64,000 nt of DNA from Jiella avicenniae (GTDB lineage Bacteria > Pseudomonadota > Alphaproteobacteria > Rhizobiales > Rhizobiaceae): the NCBI RefSeq assembly GCF_021390325.1, contig NZ_JAJUWU010000008.1, positions 62,001-126,000 on the forward strand, given 5' to 3'. Below, in pieces: positions 7,502 to 17,641 of this stretch. Position numbers and translations under genes: made by a program. The notes beneath the pieces were generated by a model. That model searched no databases and was not told the origin of the DNA. It worked only from the letters and a program-made list of their open reading frames with translations. How positions within the stretch are numbered: the stretch's first letter is position 1; every line of letters starts with the position of its first letter.

Positions 7502-9457
7502 ATGCGCTTTCCACCATCCTTCCTCGACGAGATCAGAGACCGGGTGCCGATTTCCGAGGTGATCGGCCGACGCGTCACCTTCGATCGCAAGAAGTCGCAG
7601 CCCGGCCGTGGCGACTTCTGGGCCTGCTGCCCGTTCCACGGCGAGAAGACGCCGTCCTTCCACTGCGAGGACCGCAAGGGGCGCTATCACTGTTTCGGCT
7701 GCGGCGTGTCGGGAGATCACTTCCGTTTCCTGACCGAACTCGAGGGACTTGCCTTTCCCGAAGCCGTGGAGCGGCTGGCCGCCGAGGCCGGGCTTCCAAT
7801 GCCCGAGCGCGATCCGCAGGCCGAGGCGCGCGAGGCGCGGCGCGGCACCCTCGTCGAGGCGCTGGCCGAGGCCGCGAGCTTCTTCTCCCAGCAGCTCCAC
7901 GACGCCGACGGCGCCAAGGCGAGAGCCTATCTGCGCGATCGCGGCATGACGGCGCGCACGCAAGCCGGCTTCGGCCTCGGCTTCGCGCCGAATTCCCGCA
8001 ACCGGCTGAAGGAGCATCTGGCGGCCAAGGGCTTCGGCCGGGAGGAGATCGAGGGGGCCGGGCTCGTCGTCCATGGCGAGGGGATTGCCGTCTCCTACGA
8101 CCGGTTCCGCGACCGGATCATGTTTCCGATCCACGACGTCAACGAGCGGGTCGTCGCCTTCGGCGGCCGGGCGATGGCCGCCGACGCCCAGGCGAAATAC
8201 CTCAACTCGCCGGAGACCGACGTCTTCCACAAGGGCGAGATGCTGTTCAACCTCGCCAAGGCGCGGCGTGCGGCCCGGGAAGCAGGCACCGTCGTCCTCG
8301 TCGAGGGCTACATGGACGTCATCATGCTGGCTCAGGCGGGTTTCGCCAACGCCGTCGCGCCGCTCGGCACGGCGATGACCGAGCGCCAGCTCGACCTCCT
8401 CTGGCGCGTGGCCGGTGAGCCGATCCTGTGCTTCGACGGCGACGCGGCCGGGCTGAAGGCGGCCAACCGCGCGGCCGAGTTGGCTTTGCCGGCGCTGAAG
8501 CCCGGCCGCTCGCTGCGATTTGCGCTCCTGCCCGAAGGCAAGGACCCGGACGATCTCGTTCGCGACGGCGGCCCGGAGGGTTTCGCGGCGGTGCTGTCGG
8601 CCGCCCGGCCGCTGGCCGATCTGGTCTTCATGCGCGAGACCCAGGGGGGCAGCTTCGACACGCCCGAGCGGCGCGCCGAACTGGAGCACCGGTTGAAGGG
8701 CCTCTACCGGACGATCGGCGACGAGGCGGTGCGCCGGCATTATCTCGACGATCTCTCGGCGCGGCTCTCGAGCTTCTTCGGAACCGGAACGTCGGTGGGC
8801 CGATCCCAGCGCGGCGGCTGGCAGGACAAGGGCAACGCCCGCGGCGGCTACGGCCGGCGCGACGGCAAGCCGGGCAGGGGCCAGCAACCGGGCCGCGCGG
8901 CGATCTCCGACCGCCTGGCTCGCTCGCGCCTCGCTTCGCCCGCGGGCGGCTCCGCGCCTTCCCTGCGGGAGATCGCCATCGTCGTCGGCTTCGTCAATCA
9001 CCCGCTTCTGATGGAGGAGGAGTTCGAGGTCTTCGCGGGCCTCGATCTCGCCAGGGGCGATCTGTCGCGGCTGCGATCGGCCGTGCTCGACGCCCATGCG
9101 ACCAATCCGCCCAGAGACCGCGACGAACTCCTCGTCGAACTTCGCCGGCACGGCGCCGAATCGCTGTTCTTCGCCTTCGAGGCGAAGCTCAAGGCCGTGC
9201 GTCTCTGGCCGGTGCTCGCCGAGGCAGCCTTCGAGGACGCCCGCGAGGCGCTGCGCCAGATGCTGCACCTCCAGCACCGGTTCCTCGCGCTGAAACGCGA
9301 ATTGCGGCATGCCGAGGAAGTCTTCGGCCGCGAGCCGACGGAAGCGGCCTATGCCCATATCATGGAAATCAAGGGCGAGATCGAGCGCGTCGACGGCACC
9401 GAAGCGTTGATCGACGGCTTCGGCCTCTTGTCGGGACGCCCGATGAAGGCCATCTGA
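7502..9457 (+). CDS. dnaG: DNA primase DnaG
   Basis: A 651-residue primase that makes the RNA primers for replication. The N-terminal zinc-binding domain is intact (Cys43, His46, Cys64, Cys67 in CCPFHGEKTPSF...RYHCFGCG). The catalytic core follows, with the TOPRIM motif VVLVEGYMDVIML (Glu268) and LCFDGDAAGLKAANRA (Asp312, Asp314). A low-complexity Gly/Arg linker at about 430-470 leads to the C-terminal helicase-binding domain. The chosen start gives MRFPPSFLDEIRDRVPISEVIG, the canonical N terminus; the frame is open 39 bases further upstream but without homology. rpoD follows on the same strand after a 336-base spacer, a classical bacterial order. Confidence 0.97.
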   Translation: MRFPPSFLDEIRDRVPISEVIGRRVTFDRKKSQPGRGDFWACCPFHGEKTPSFHCEDRKGRYHCFGCGVSGDHFRFLTELEGLAFPEAVERLAAEAGLPMPERDPQAEAREARRGTLVEALAEAASFFSQQLHDADGAKARAYLRDRGMTARTQAGFGLGFAPNSRNRLKEHLAAKGFGREEIEGAGLVVHGEGIAVSYDRFRDRIMFPIHDVNERVVAFGGRAMAADAQAKYLNSPETDVFHKGEMLFNLAKARRAAREAGTVVLVEGYMDVIMLAQAGFANAVAPLGTAMTERQLDLLWRVAGEPILCFDGDAAGLKAANRAAELALPALKPGRSLRFALLPEGKDPDDLVRDGGPEGFAAVLSAARPLADLVFMRETQGGSFDTPERRAELEHRLKGLYRTIGDEAVRRHYLDDLSARLSSFFGTGTSVGRSQRGGWQDKGNARGGYGRRDGKPGRGQQPGRAAISDRLARSRLASPAGGSAPSLREIAIVVGFVNHPLLMEEEFEVFAGLDLARGDLSRLRSAVLDAHATNPPRDRDELLVELRRHGAESLFFAFEAKLKAVRLWPVLAEAAFEDAREALRQMLHLQHRFLALKRELRHAEEVFGREPTEAAYAHIMEIKGEIERVDGTEALIDGFGLLSGRPMKAI

Positions 9458-9793
9458 GGACCACGCAGGGGAACCAAGTCGACCCGTCGAATTGGCGAAA
9501 CGTGATCAGATCGTCGCAAGGCATTGCGCATAAATGCTTGACAGAACATATCCGTTCGGTCGAGACGGCAAACTATTCGACCTGCCTGCTTGAAAGATTG
9601 CGGAACTGCGCCTTCTTAGATGCGCCTTCCGGCAAAACCATGGGACGTCCGCCGTCGAACGGGGGTCAGTTTATGGTTAAGCCGTCGTTAACGGCAAATG
9701 CCGCATATGGTGACCCGAAGGGTCGCAGCGTGGCGGCCATCCTCGTCCTCGAGGGGATCGCCCGAAGGGTATGCGAACTGGAGAATGAAACGT
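9458..9793 (+). other. dnaG-rpoD intergenic region
   Basis: These 336 bases hold no protein-like frame. A TTGACA hexamer at 9538-9543 could be a -35 element, but no good -10 lies at 16-18 bases. A CTTG at 9589 followed by a CTTAGAT at 9615 recalls an RpoH promoter, but the 22-base gap is too long. Near 9672-9695 is an AT-rich stretch (ATGGTTAAGCCGTCGTTAAC). The rpoD promoter is presumably here but I cannot pin it down. GGAG at 9780-9783 is the ribosome binding site of rpoD. Confidence 0.4.
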
Positions 9794-11800
<2,007 letters not shown>

Positions 11801-11830
11801 GGCGTTGTCTGAAAATCTGCATTCTTCTCG

Positions 11831-11853
11831 AAACCCGGACACGGTCCGGGTTT
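11831..11853 (+). terminator. Stem-loop after rpoD
   Basis: A perfect 10-bp stem (AAACCCGGAC/GTCCGGGTTT) with a 3-base loop lies 30 bases after the rpoD stop. The T run after it is only three bases, so termination may be partial. Confidence 0.6.
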
Positions 11854-11969
11854 CATGCGTTTCAAGGCTCTTCAGTCAGTCGTCGGCCCAGTCGTCACGT
11901 CACTGCCAATTGGAAGCATGACCCGCTGCTCCCGATCACTTTCGTTTCTACTCGTGCTATGATGCTTCC

Positions 11970-12590
11970 ATGAGCGCGTTGAGAGAACATCACGAACCGG
12001 TTCCGCAGACTTTCGAGCGACCGGTCCCCGGGACCACCCAGGCGGCCGAAGGGCTCCCTCGGCGGCGTTTCACCGTCGCCGAGATCGAGGCGATGGTTCG
12101 GGCCGGCATCATGGATGCGAAGGAGCGCGTGGAACTGATCGGCGGGGAGTTGGTGCCGATGTCGGCCAAGGGCATTCGTCACGAACGGTTGAAGACCTTC
12201 GTCATGATGCAACTGGCGCGCAAGCTGCCGGAGCCTTTGGCCTTCACCCCCGAGACGACCTTTCGCCTCTCAGAGGACACGTTCGTCGAACCGGACTTCG
12301 TCGTCTACGACAATCCTGCCGCTCTTGAGGGGCTGAATGGCCCCAGCTCCCTTCTCGCCATCGAAGTAGGCGATTCCAGCCTTGCCTACGACCGCGGCCG
12401 CAAGGCGTCGATCTACGCCGCGTTCGGTGTCAGGGAGCTGTGGGTGATCGATGCGGTAAGGCTGGAAACCCGCGTGTTTCTGGAGCCGGCGCCGCTCGGC
12501 TATCGCCGGGTGACCGACGTCCGGACCGAGGCGATGCTGACGCCCACATTCGTCGCGGGCCTCGCCATTACGCTTTCCGACTATAGCTGA
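11970..12590 (+). CDS. Uma2-family (DUF820) putative endonuclease
   Basis: A 206-residue protein of the Uma2/DUF820 family, which has a PD-(D/E)XK nuclease fold. The N-terminal part (RRRFTVAEIEAMVRAGIMDAKERVELIGGELVPMS) is typical. The putative metal site is EPDFVVYD near 109-116 and LLAIEVGDSSLAYDRGRKASIYAAFGVRELWVID near 128-160. These proteins are very common in cyanobacteria and scattered elsewhere; their role is unclear, with suggested links to mobile elements or defence. It stands alone between rpoD and hlyU. The start gives a short unstructured N terminus; a later start is possible. Confidence 0.8.
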   Translation: MSALREHHEPVPQTFERPVPGTTQAAEGLPRRRFTVAEIEAMVRAGIMDAKERVELIGGELVPMSAKGIRHERLKTFVMMQLARKLPEPLAFTPETTFRLSEDTFVEPDFVVYDNPAALEGLNGPSSLLAIEVGDSSLAYDRGRKASIYAAFGVRELWVIDAVRLETRVFLEPAPLGYRRVTDVRTEAMLTPTFVAGLAITLSDYS

Positions 12591-12752
12591 CGCGCCAGCC
12601 GGCGACATGCCGTCCGGCGACATCGGCGGCTGCTGAAGAACCATTGCCGGACGAGCCTCGCCGTGGCGGTGCGTCGGCGAGGATCACCGTCCGGGCTCCG
12701 CACCCGGCCTGTGCCACGGACCGGAATGCCGCAGCACGAACGAGGAGACCCA

Positions 12753-13052
12753 ATGTCCTTTTTGAAGAAGCTCTTCGGCGGCTCCGGCCAGGCGACCGAC
12801 GCGGCTTCCGCCAAGCCGACGATCACCGAGACGCGGGAGCATGCCGGCTTCACCATCAAGGCGACGCCGATTCCGGAGGGCGGCCAGTTCCGACTCGCGG
12901 CACTGATCGAGAAGGAGATCGGCGGCGCCGTGAAATCCCACCGGATGATCAGGGCGGACCTCTTCCCGTCGAAGGACGACGCGACCCGGTTCGCCCTGCG
13001 CAAGGCCGAGCAGGTCATCGACGAGCAGGGCGACGCGATCTTCCGCGACTGA
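12753..13052 (+). CDS. hlyU: HlyU-family protein
   Basis: A 99-residue protein starting MSFLKKLFGG, then EHAGFTIKATPIPEGGQFRLAALIEKEIGG and HRMIRADLFPSKDDATRFALRKAEQVIDEQGDAIF, the conserved alphaproteobacterial HlyU-like core. The family takes its name from a hemolysin activator of Vibrio, but this short form lacks an obvious DNA-binding helix-turn-helix, so a regulatory role is doubtful. The GAGGAGA just before the ATG at 12753 decides the start over an open upstream extension to 12663. Confidence 0.82.
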   Translation: MSFLKKLFGGSGQATDAASAKPTITETREHAGFTIKATPIPEGGQFRLAALIEKEIGGAVKSHRMIRADLFPSKDDATRFALRKAEQVIDEQGDAIFRD

Positions 13053-13155
13053 ACGCCCGGGTCGCCGCAGGGCCGACCGCGCCCGTTCGCCGCGCGGCCA
13101 CCGCAAGCGGGCCGAGCGGCCCGCCAGCGCTTCGACGGGAGGTCGCAGCGGTGCC

Positions 13156-13680
13156 TTACCGCACTTCCTTCCAGGTCGGCGAGACCTGCCAGAACTGGCC
13201 GGAATAGTTGGCGCAGCGGGTCAGATGCGGCTCGTTGTCGTCGGGGCCGCCGTTGAAGATGTCGAGGCACATGTTCGGCCCGCGAAACTGCGTGGTCAGG
13301 CGATAGGCGTCACCTTCGGGCGAAAACCGCCAGAACTGGCCCGAATAGTTGCCGCAGGGCGCCAGATGCACCTGGTTGTTCCGCTGGCCGCCATTGAAGA
13401 CGTCGAGACACATGCCGCGACCGCGGAACATCGTCGAGAGTTTGTAATAGCCGTTGCCGGCCGGCGTCAGCCGCCAGTACTGGCCGGACACGTCCTCGGC
13501 CGGCGCCAGATGCGTCATGTCGTTCTTCGGTCCGCCATTATAGACGTCGAGGCGCATGTCGCCGCCACGAAACTCCGTCGACAGCGTCTGGAAAAATCTC
13601 AGATCGAACTCCTGCGCCGAGGCGGCGGTCGAAGCGAGCGAAATACAGAGCACGGCGGCCAGTCTACGCAACACGGTCAT
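13156..13680 (-). CDS. Secreted three-repeat beta-trefoil lectin-like protein
   Basis: A 174-residue protein with an N-terminal signal peptide (VLRRLAAVLCISLASTAASAQ, cut near 23). Three tandem repeats of about 46 residues follow at 37-84, 85-131 and 132-174. Each contains F-R-G-x-x-M-x-L-D-(V/I)-(Y/F)-N-G-G and S-G-Q-(Y/F)-W, the ricin-type QxW pattern. Three such repeats make one beta-trefoil, so the protein is a complete minimal trefoil and probably binds a sugar outside the cytoplasm. Four cysteines in repeats 2 and 3 could form disulfides. The neighbours give no functional hint; no enzyme domain is attached. Confidence 0.8.
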   Translation of the reverse strand: MTVLRRLAAVLCISLASTAASAQEFDLRFFQTLSTEFRGGDMRLDVYNGGPKNDMTHLAPAEDVSGQYWRLTPAGNGYYKLSTMFRGRGMCLDVFNGGQRNNQVHLAPCGNYSGQFWRFSPEGDAYRLTTQFRGPNMCLDIFNGGPDDNEPHLTRCANYSGQFWQVSPTWKEVR

Positions 13681-13993
13681 TTCCCCTCTCGGTTGGTTCG
13701 CGGTGGATAGCCGATAAGCTTACGAAAGGGAATATGCACCCGTCGTCGGTGTCCGGGGCCGTTGTCCTCGGGCCGGCTGGATTCGCCGGGCTCGCCCGTC
13801 AGGTCACGTTGCGGGCGAGGGCGGGGTGCGGTGCCGGGCCGGTCGAGATGGTCGCAGGCCCGGAGAAGCGCGGGTGCGTCCAGGAGTTCACAAGCGAATT
13901 TGCCTTCTACCTTTTAATTGCTCTAAAAAGACCTTAGTTGAAGGGTCAGGAGGAGGAGCGGCGAATGCCGCTCGATGAAAAGGGTACTCGCAG
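13681..13993. other. Divergent spacer between the lectin gene and rirA
   Basis: These 313 bases hold the two divergent promoters. The last 90 bases before rirA are AT-rich (CTTTTAATTGCTCTAAAAAGACCTTAG near 13911-13937), as expected of a promoter. I did not find a clear TGA-N9-TCA iron-responsive operator. The open frame at 13734-13937 has no protein-like features. Confidence 0.4.
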
Positions 13994-14455
13994 ATGCGCC
14001 TCACCCGGCAGACCAACTATGCCATCCGGATCCTGATGTATCTCGCCACCAATCCGGGTCAGCTCAGCAAGCTCGGAGACGTGGCGCGCTCCTACGCCGC
14101 CCCGGAACCCTTCATGTTCAAGATCCTGCAGCCGTTGGTTTCCTCGGGTCTGGTGGAGACCGTCCGTGGCCGCAACGGCGGAATCAGGCTCGGCCGTCCG
14201 GCGAGCACCATCAATCTCCGCGAGGTCGTGGTGCTGATAGAAGAGAACTTCGTGATGGCGGAGTGTTTCGACGGCGGCGTCACCGACTGCCCTCTCGTCT
14301 TCCAGTGCGAACTCAATGCGGCTCTGCGCCAGGCGCTCGACGCCTTTCTGTCGACGCTGGAGCGATTTTCGATCGCCGATCTCGTCGAAAACCGGCCCTT
14401 CCTGTCGCAGAGCCTGGGAATCCCGATGACGACGGAGCACGTCGCCCTCTCATGA
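13994..14455 (+). CDS. rirA: Rrf2-family iron regulator RirA
   Basis: A 153-residue Rrf2-family regulator. The winged-helix N terminus reads MRLTRQTNYAIRILMYLATN...FMFKILQPLVSSGLVETVRGRNGGIRLGRP, closely like rhizobial RirA. Three cysteines at 91, 99 and 105 (AECFDGGVTDCPLVFQC) sit exactly where RirA binds its iron-sulfur cluster. In rhizobia RirA with its cluster represses iron-uptake genes when iron is plentiful. Its role here is inferred from that homology. The stop overlaps the next start by four bases, so a DUF1289 gene is coupled to it. Confidence 0.9.
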   Translation: MRLTRQTNYAIRILMYLATNPGQLSKLGDVARSYAAPEPFMFKILQPLVSSGLVETVRGRNGGIRLGRPASTINLREVVVLIEENFVMAECFDGGVTDCPLVFQCELNAALRQALDAFLSTLERFSIADLVENRPFLSQSLGIPMTTEHVALS

Positions 14456-14757
14456 CGTCGGCTTCCGATCCGGCGCAGCTCCCGGACGACGAGGCCGTCT
14501 GGGAAAGCGCCCCTTCGCCCTGCATCGACGTGTGCAAATACAAGCGCCAGGGCCGCTGCATCGGCTGTTCGATGACCAAGGCGGAGAAGGACTCCTTCCC
14601 GCATCACGGCGGGGCTGCCGCCAAGCGCGAATTCATCGAGGCGCTGATCGCCCGGATCGCGGCAAGCGGCCGCAATCCCGCTTTCTGGGCCTATACCTAT
14701 CAGCACAAATGCCGGCGTGAGGGCGTTCCCTGCCCGGTCGAGGTGGCGGAAGAGTAG
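14452..14757 (+). CDS. DUF1289 cysteine-rich protein
   Basis: A 101-residue protein with the DUF1289 signature SPCIDVCKYKRQGRCIGCSMTKAE at residues 22-45; four closely spaced cysteines suggest metal or iron-sulfur binding. Two more cysteines are in the C-terminal half. Its start overlaps the rirA stop by four bases, so it is cotranscribed with an iron regulator, hinting at a role in iron-sulfur metabolism. That link is inference from position only. Confidence 0.82.
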   Translation: MTSASDPAQLPDDEAVWESAPSPCIDVCKYKRQGRCIGCSMTKAEKDSFPHHGGAAAKREFIEALIARIAASGRNPAFWAYTYQHKCRREGVPCPVEVAEE

Positions 14758-14972
14758 GCGCGGCGACCGCTCGCCGTTCGCCCGGCGTGCCAGGGGAAGC
14801 GCGTTCGCGGCTCTGCAAGGGCGGTGCGCGCCTTCGAGCTTATGGACCCGCCTTCTCGTGGATGGGGCGGCCGCGGTCGTCCCACCGGGCCGTCAGCGGC
14901 CGCAGTGCGACGGTTGCCGGCAGCATGAGGGCGGGTGATGGCGCGGCGCCGCAGTGCGAGCTCCTGACGGCG

Positions 14973-16256
14973 TCAATCGCGCGCCAGTCTCTGGGCCTTC
15001 CTCAACTGCGGAAACATCCACGCCCAGAGCGCGGCGACGCCGACCGTGGCGGCTCCGCCGACCACGACGGCCGGCACCGCGCCGATCAGCCGCGCCATGC
15101 CGCCGGCGCGGAACTCGCCGAGTTCGTTCGAGGCGCCGATGAACATGTTGTTGACCGCGTTGACCCGGCCGCGCACGTCATCCGGCGTCCACAGCTGCAT
15201 CAGCGTCTCGCGGACATAGACGCTGATCATGTCGGAAGCGCCCATCAACATCAGCGCCGGCACCGAGATCCAGATGACCGTCGACAGGCCGAACATCATG
15301 GTGAAGGCTCCGAACAGTCCGACGAAGACGAACATGATCGCGCCGGCGTGATTGCGGATCGGATAGGCGGCGAGGTAGAGCGCCATCGGCAGCGCCCCGA
15401 TGGCCGGCGCCGCCCGCAGGACGCCGAGGGCGAGGGGACCGGCATCGAGGACGTCGCGGGCATAGACCGGCATTAGCGCGACGGCGCCGCCGAGAAGGAC
15501 CGCAAAGAGGTCGAGGGAGATCGCCCCGAGGACGATCGGCTCGCTCCAGATGAAGCGGAAGCCGGCGACGATCGTCTCCATGCTCGCCGGTTCGCTGGAG
15601 CGGCGGTGGGAAGGCGCCTCGATCACGAGGGCGAAGATCGCGGAAAGGAGAAACAGCGCCGCACCGACGCCATAGGCGACCAGCGCGGAGACGCCGTAGA
15701 GGAGACCGCCGGCGGCCGGTCCGACGATCGCCGCGATCTGCCAGGAAGACGAATTCCAGGCGATCGCGTTGGCGAGTTCGTCCCGGCTGACGAGGTTGAC
15801 GACCAGCGAACTCGAAGCCGGGCCGAAGAAGGCGCGGGCGATGCCGAAGACGAACAGGATGGCGAAGATCGGGACCGGTGTGACCAGTCCGTGATAGGTC
15901 AACGCGACGAGCGCCACTGCGCCGAGGCCCTCGATGGCCACGGCGATGGCCATGATCATTCGGCGCGAATACCGATCGACGGCGGTGCCGGTGACGAGAA
16001 CCAGAAAGAAGGCCGGGGCGAACTGGCAGAGACCCACGAGTCCGAGGTCCCACGGGTCGTTCGTCAAGGCATAGATCTGCCAGCCGACGGATACGACGAC
16101 GACCTGCGTCGCGAAGGTCGCGGCGAACCGGGACAGCCAGTAAAGCAGGAAGCGCCGGTTGCGGAAGGCGGCGAAGCGGTCCTCGCCGTGGGGCGCTTCG
16201 GGGACGGTCGGCGCGGGTGTCGTGGCGGAGGGCAGGGACGTCGGTTCGTCGGTCAC
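14973..16256 (-). CDS. MFS transporter, EntS-like
   Basis: A 427-residue major facilitator protein of the MFS_3 (EntS-like) group, with about 12 hydrophobic segments. Conserved parts include FRNRRFLLYWLSRFAATFATQ at the start of helix 1, the loop VTGTAVDRYSRRMIMA, and ARAFFGPASSSLVVNLVSRDELANAIAWNSSSWQIAAIVGPAAGGLLYG. This group includes enterobactin exporters and uncharacterised drug exporters. Its position near rirA makes a siderophore role conceivable, but the genes converge and are not in one operon. The N-terminal 25 residues are Pro/Thr-rich. Confidence 0.85.
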   Translation of the reverse strand: MTDEPTSLPSATTPAPTVPEAPHGEDRFAAFRNRRFLLYWLSRFAATFATQVVVVSVGWQIYALTNDPWDLGLVGLCQFAPAFFLVLVTGTAVDRYSRRMIMAIAVAIEGLGAVALVALTYHGLVTPVPIFAILFVFGIARAFFGPASSSLVVNLVSRDELANAIAWNSSSWQIAAIVGPAAGGLLYGVSALVAYGVGAALFLLSAIFALVIEAPSHRRSSEPASMETIVAGFRFIWSEPIVLGAISLDLFAVLLGGAVALMPVYARDVLDAGPLALGVLRAAPAIGALPMALYLAAYPIRNHAGAIMFVFVGLFGAFTMMFGLSTVIWISVPALMLMGASDMISVYVRETLMQLWTPDDVRGRVNAVNNMFIGASNELGEFRAGGMARLIGAVPAVVVGGAATVGVAALWAWMFPQLRKAQRLARD

Positions 16257-16373
16257 CGGAAAACCTGAAATCGGCGGGACGCTGCGGGCGCTCTGCCGGA
16301 CGGTCGGCCCGTCCTTGCGCCATGCGTCCCATCAAGGGAAATGCCGGTTCAGTCGCAGGCGGCCGAATCGGAA

Positions 16374-16400
16374 GGGGCGAAACCGTTTCGGTTCCGCCCC
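16374..16400 (-). terminator. Stem-loop after the aldo/keto reductase gene
   Basis: An 11-bp stem with one mismatch (GGGGCGAAACC/GGTTCCGCCCC) and a 5-base loop lies 8 bases past the stop of the leftward aldo/keto reductase. There is no T run, so it is a plausible but unproven terminator. Confidence 0.4.
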
Positions 16401-16407
16401 GGGGCGG

Positions 16408-17451
16408 TTACAGCGGCAGCGGATGGCGGCGATAGACGGCCGCGATGTCGGCCATCACGTCGTCGGACAGCTCGACCTCGGCCGCGCCGATGTTCGTCTT
16501 CAGCTGGTCGAGATCGGTGGCGCCGATGATCACCGACGTCATGAAGGGACGGGTGAGCGCGAAGGCGATCGCCATCTGTGCCGGATCGAGTTCGTGCTTT
16601 CTCGCCACTTCGCAATATTCGTCGGCGACGAGCGTGGCGTATTCCGTATGGCGCCCGCCGAGGCCCTTGTTGATCGCCCCGCGCGATCCCGGCGGAACGG
16701 CGCCGGCCGTGTACTTGCCGGTGAGGAGGCCCGCGGCCAGCGGCGAATAGGCCAGAAGGCCGACCTCCTCGTTGACCGCTGTCTCGGCGAGATCGAGATC
16801 GAAGATCCGGTGCATCAGCGAATATTCGTTCTGGATCGAGGCGACGCGGGGCGTGCCGTCCCGCTCCGAGATCCGGGTGAATTGCATGACCCCCCAGGCG
16901 GTCTCGTTGGAGAGCCCGACATGGCGGATCTTGCCGGCCCTCACCTGTTCGCCGAGCTCGTCGAGCACCTCCTCGATATTGGCCTTCGCCGCGTCCGGCA
17001 TCTGGCCGCTCGGATCGTAGGTCCAGTTCTGGCGGAAATGGTAGGAGCCGCGATTGGGCCAGTGCAACTGGTAGAGGTCGATCCGGTCGGTCTTGAGCCG
17101 CTTCAGACTTGCGTCGAGGGCGCGGCGCACCGAATCGGCGGTGATCGGCTCGCCGTCGCGGACCAGCGCGCTGCCCTTGCCGGTGATCTTGGAGGCGAGC
17201 ACGACGTCCTCGCGCCGGCCGTTGGCGGCAAACCAGGTGCCGATGAGCTCTTCCGTCAGGCCGACCGTCTCGGCCTTTGCGGGCGTCGTCGGATACATTT
17301 CGGCGGCGTCGAAGAAGTTCACGCCCATTTCGACGGCGAGATCCATCTGGGCGTGCGCCTCGGCTTCCGTGTTCTGCGAGCCCCAGGTCATGGTGCCGAG
17401 GCAGATCTCGCTGACGGACAGGCCGGTGCGGCCGAGCGGACGGTATTTCAT
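16408..17451 (-). CDS. Aldo/keto reductase
   Basis: A 347-residue NADPH-dependent aldo/keto reductase of the Tas-like type. Features are MKYRPLGRTGLSVSEICLGTMTWG at the N terminus, the catalytic Asp/Tyr in NFFDAAEMYPTTP, the lysine in LASKITGKG, and the histidine in DLYQLHWPNRGSYHF. The C-terminal cofactor loop is TSVIIGATDLDQLKTNIGA. The natural substrate is unknown. The frame is open 273 bases further upstream, but the family start at 17451 is clear. It is divergent from the M20 peptidase gene. Confidence 0.88.
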   Translation of the reverse strand: MKYRPLGRTGLSVSEICLGTMTWGSQNTEAEAHAQMDLAVEMGVNFFDAAEMYPTTPAKAETVGLTEELIGTWFAANGRREDVVLASKITGKGSALVRDGEPITADSVRRALDASLKRLKTDRIDLYQLHWPNRGSYHFRQNWTYDPSGQMPDAAKANIEEVLDELGEQVRAGKIRHVGLSNETAWGVMQFTRISERDGTPRVASIQNEYSLMHRIFDLDLAETAVNEEVGLLAYSPLAAGLLTGKYTAGAVPPGSRGAINKGLGGRHTEYATLVADEYCEVARKHELDPAQMAIAFALTRPFMTSVIIGATDLDQLKTNIGAAEVELSDDVMADIAAVYRRHPLPL

Positions 17452-17641
17452 CGCAGAAGGTCCCGGGAAACGAAAGGAGAGGCTCCGCGACGATGCGGAC
17501 GCCAGTGCCGCGGAACATAGCCGGATCGGGGCAGGGCGCAACGTCGCGGCGAGATTTTCGTTCGGTGAAGAGCGCTTGCGGACGGCGCCGCCGAACCGAT
17601 ACCACGGAGCCCAAGCGCCATTTTGTCTGAAAGGAATCGTC

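Noticed and set aside
9589-9621. Possible RpoH promoter of rpoD (CTTG and CTTAGAT)
   Set aside because: The spacing of 22 bases is too long for the sigma factor.
13734-13937. A 67-residue frame between the lectin gene and rirA
   Set aside because: No family resemblance, no ribosome binding site, in a promoter region.
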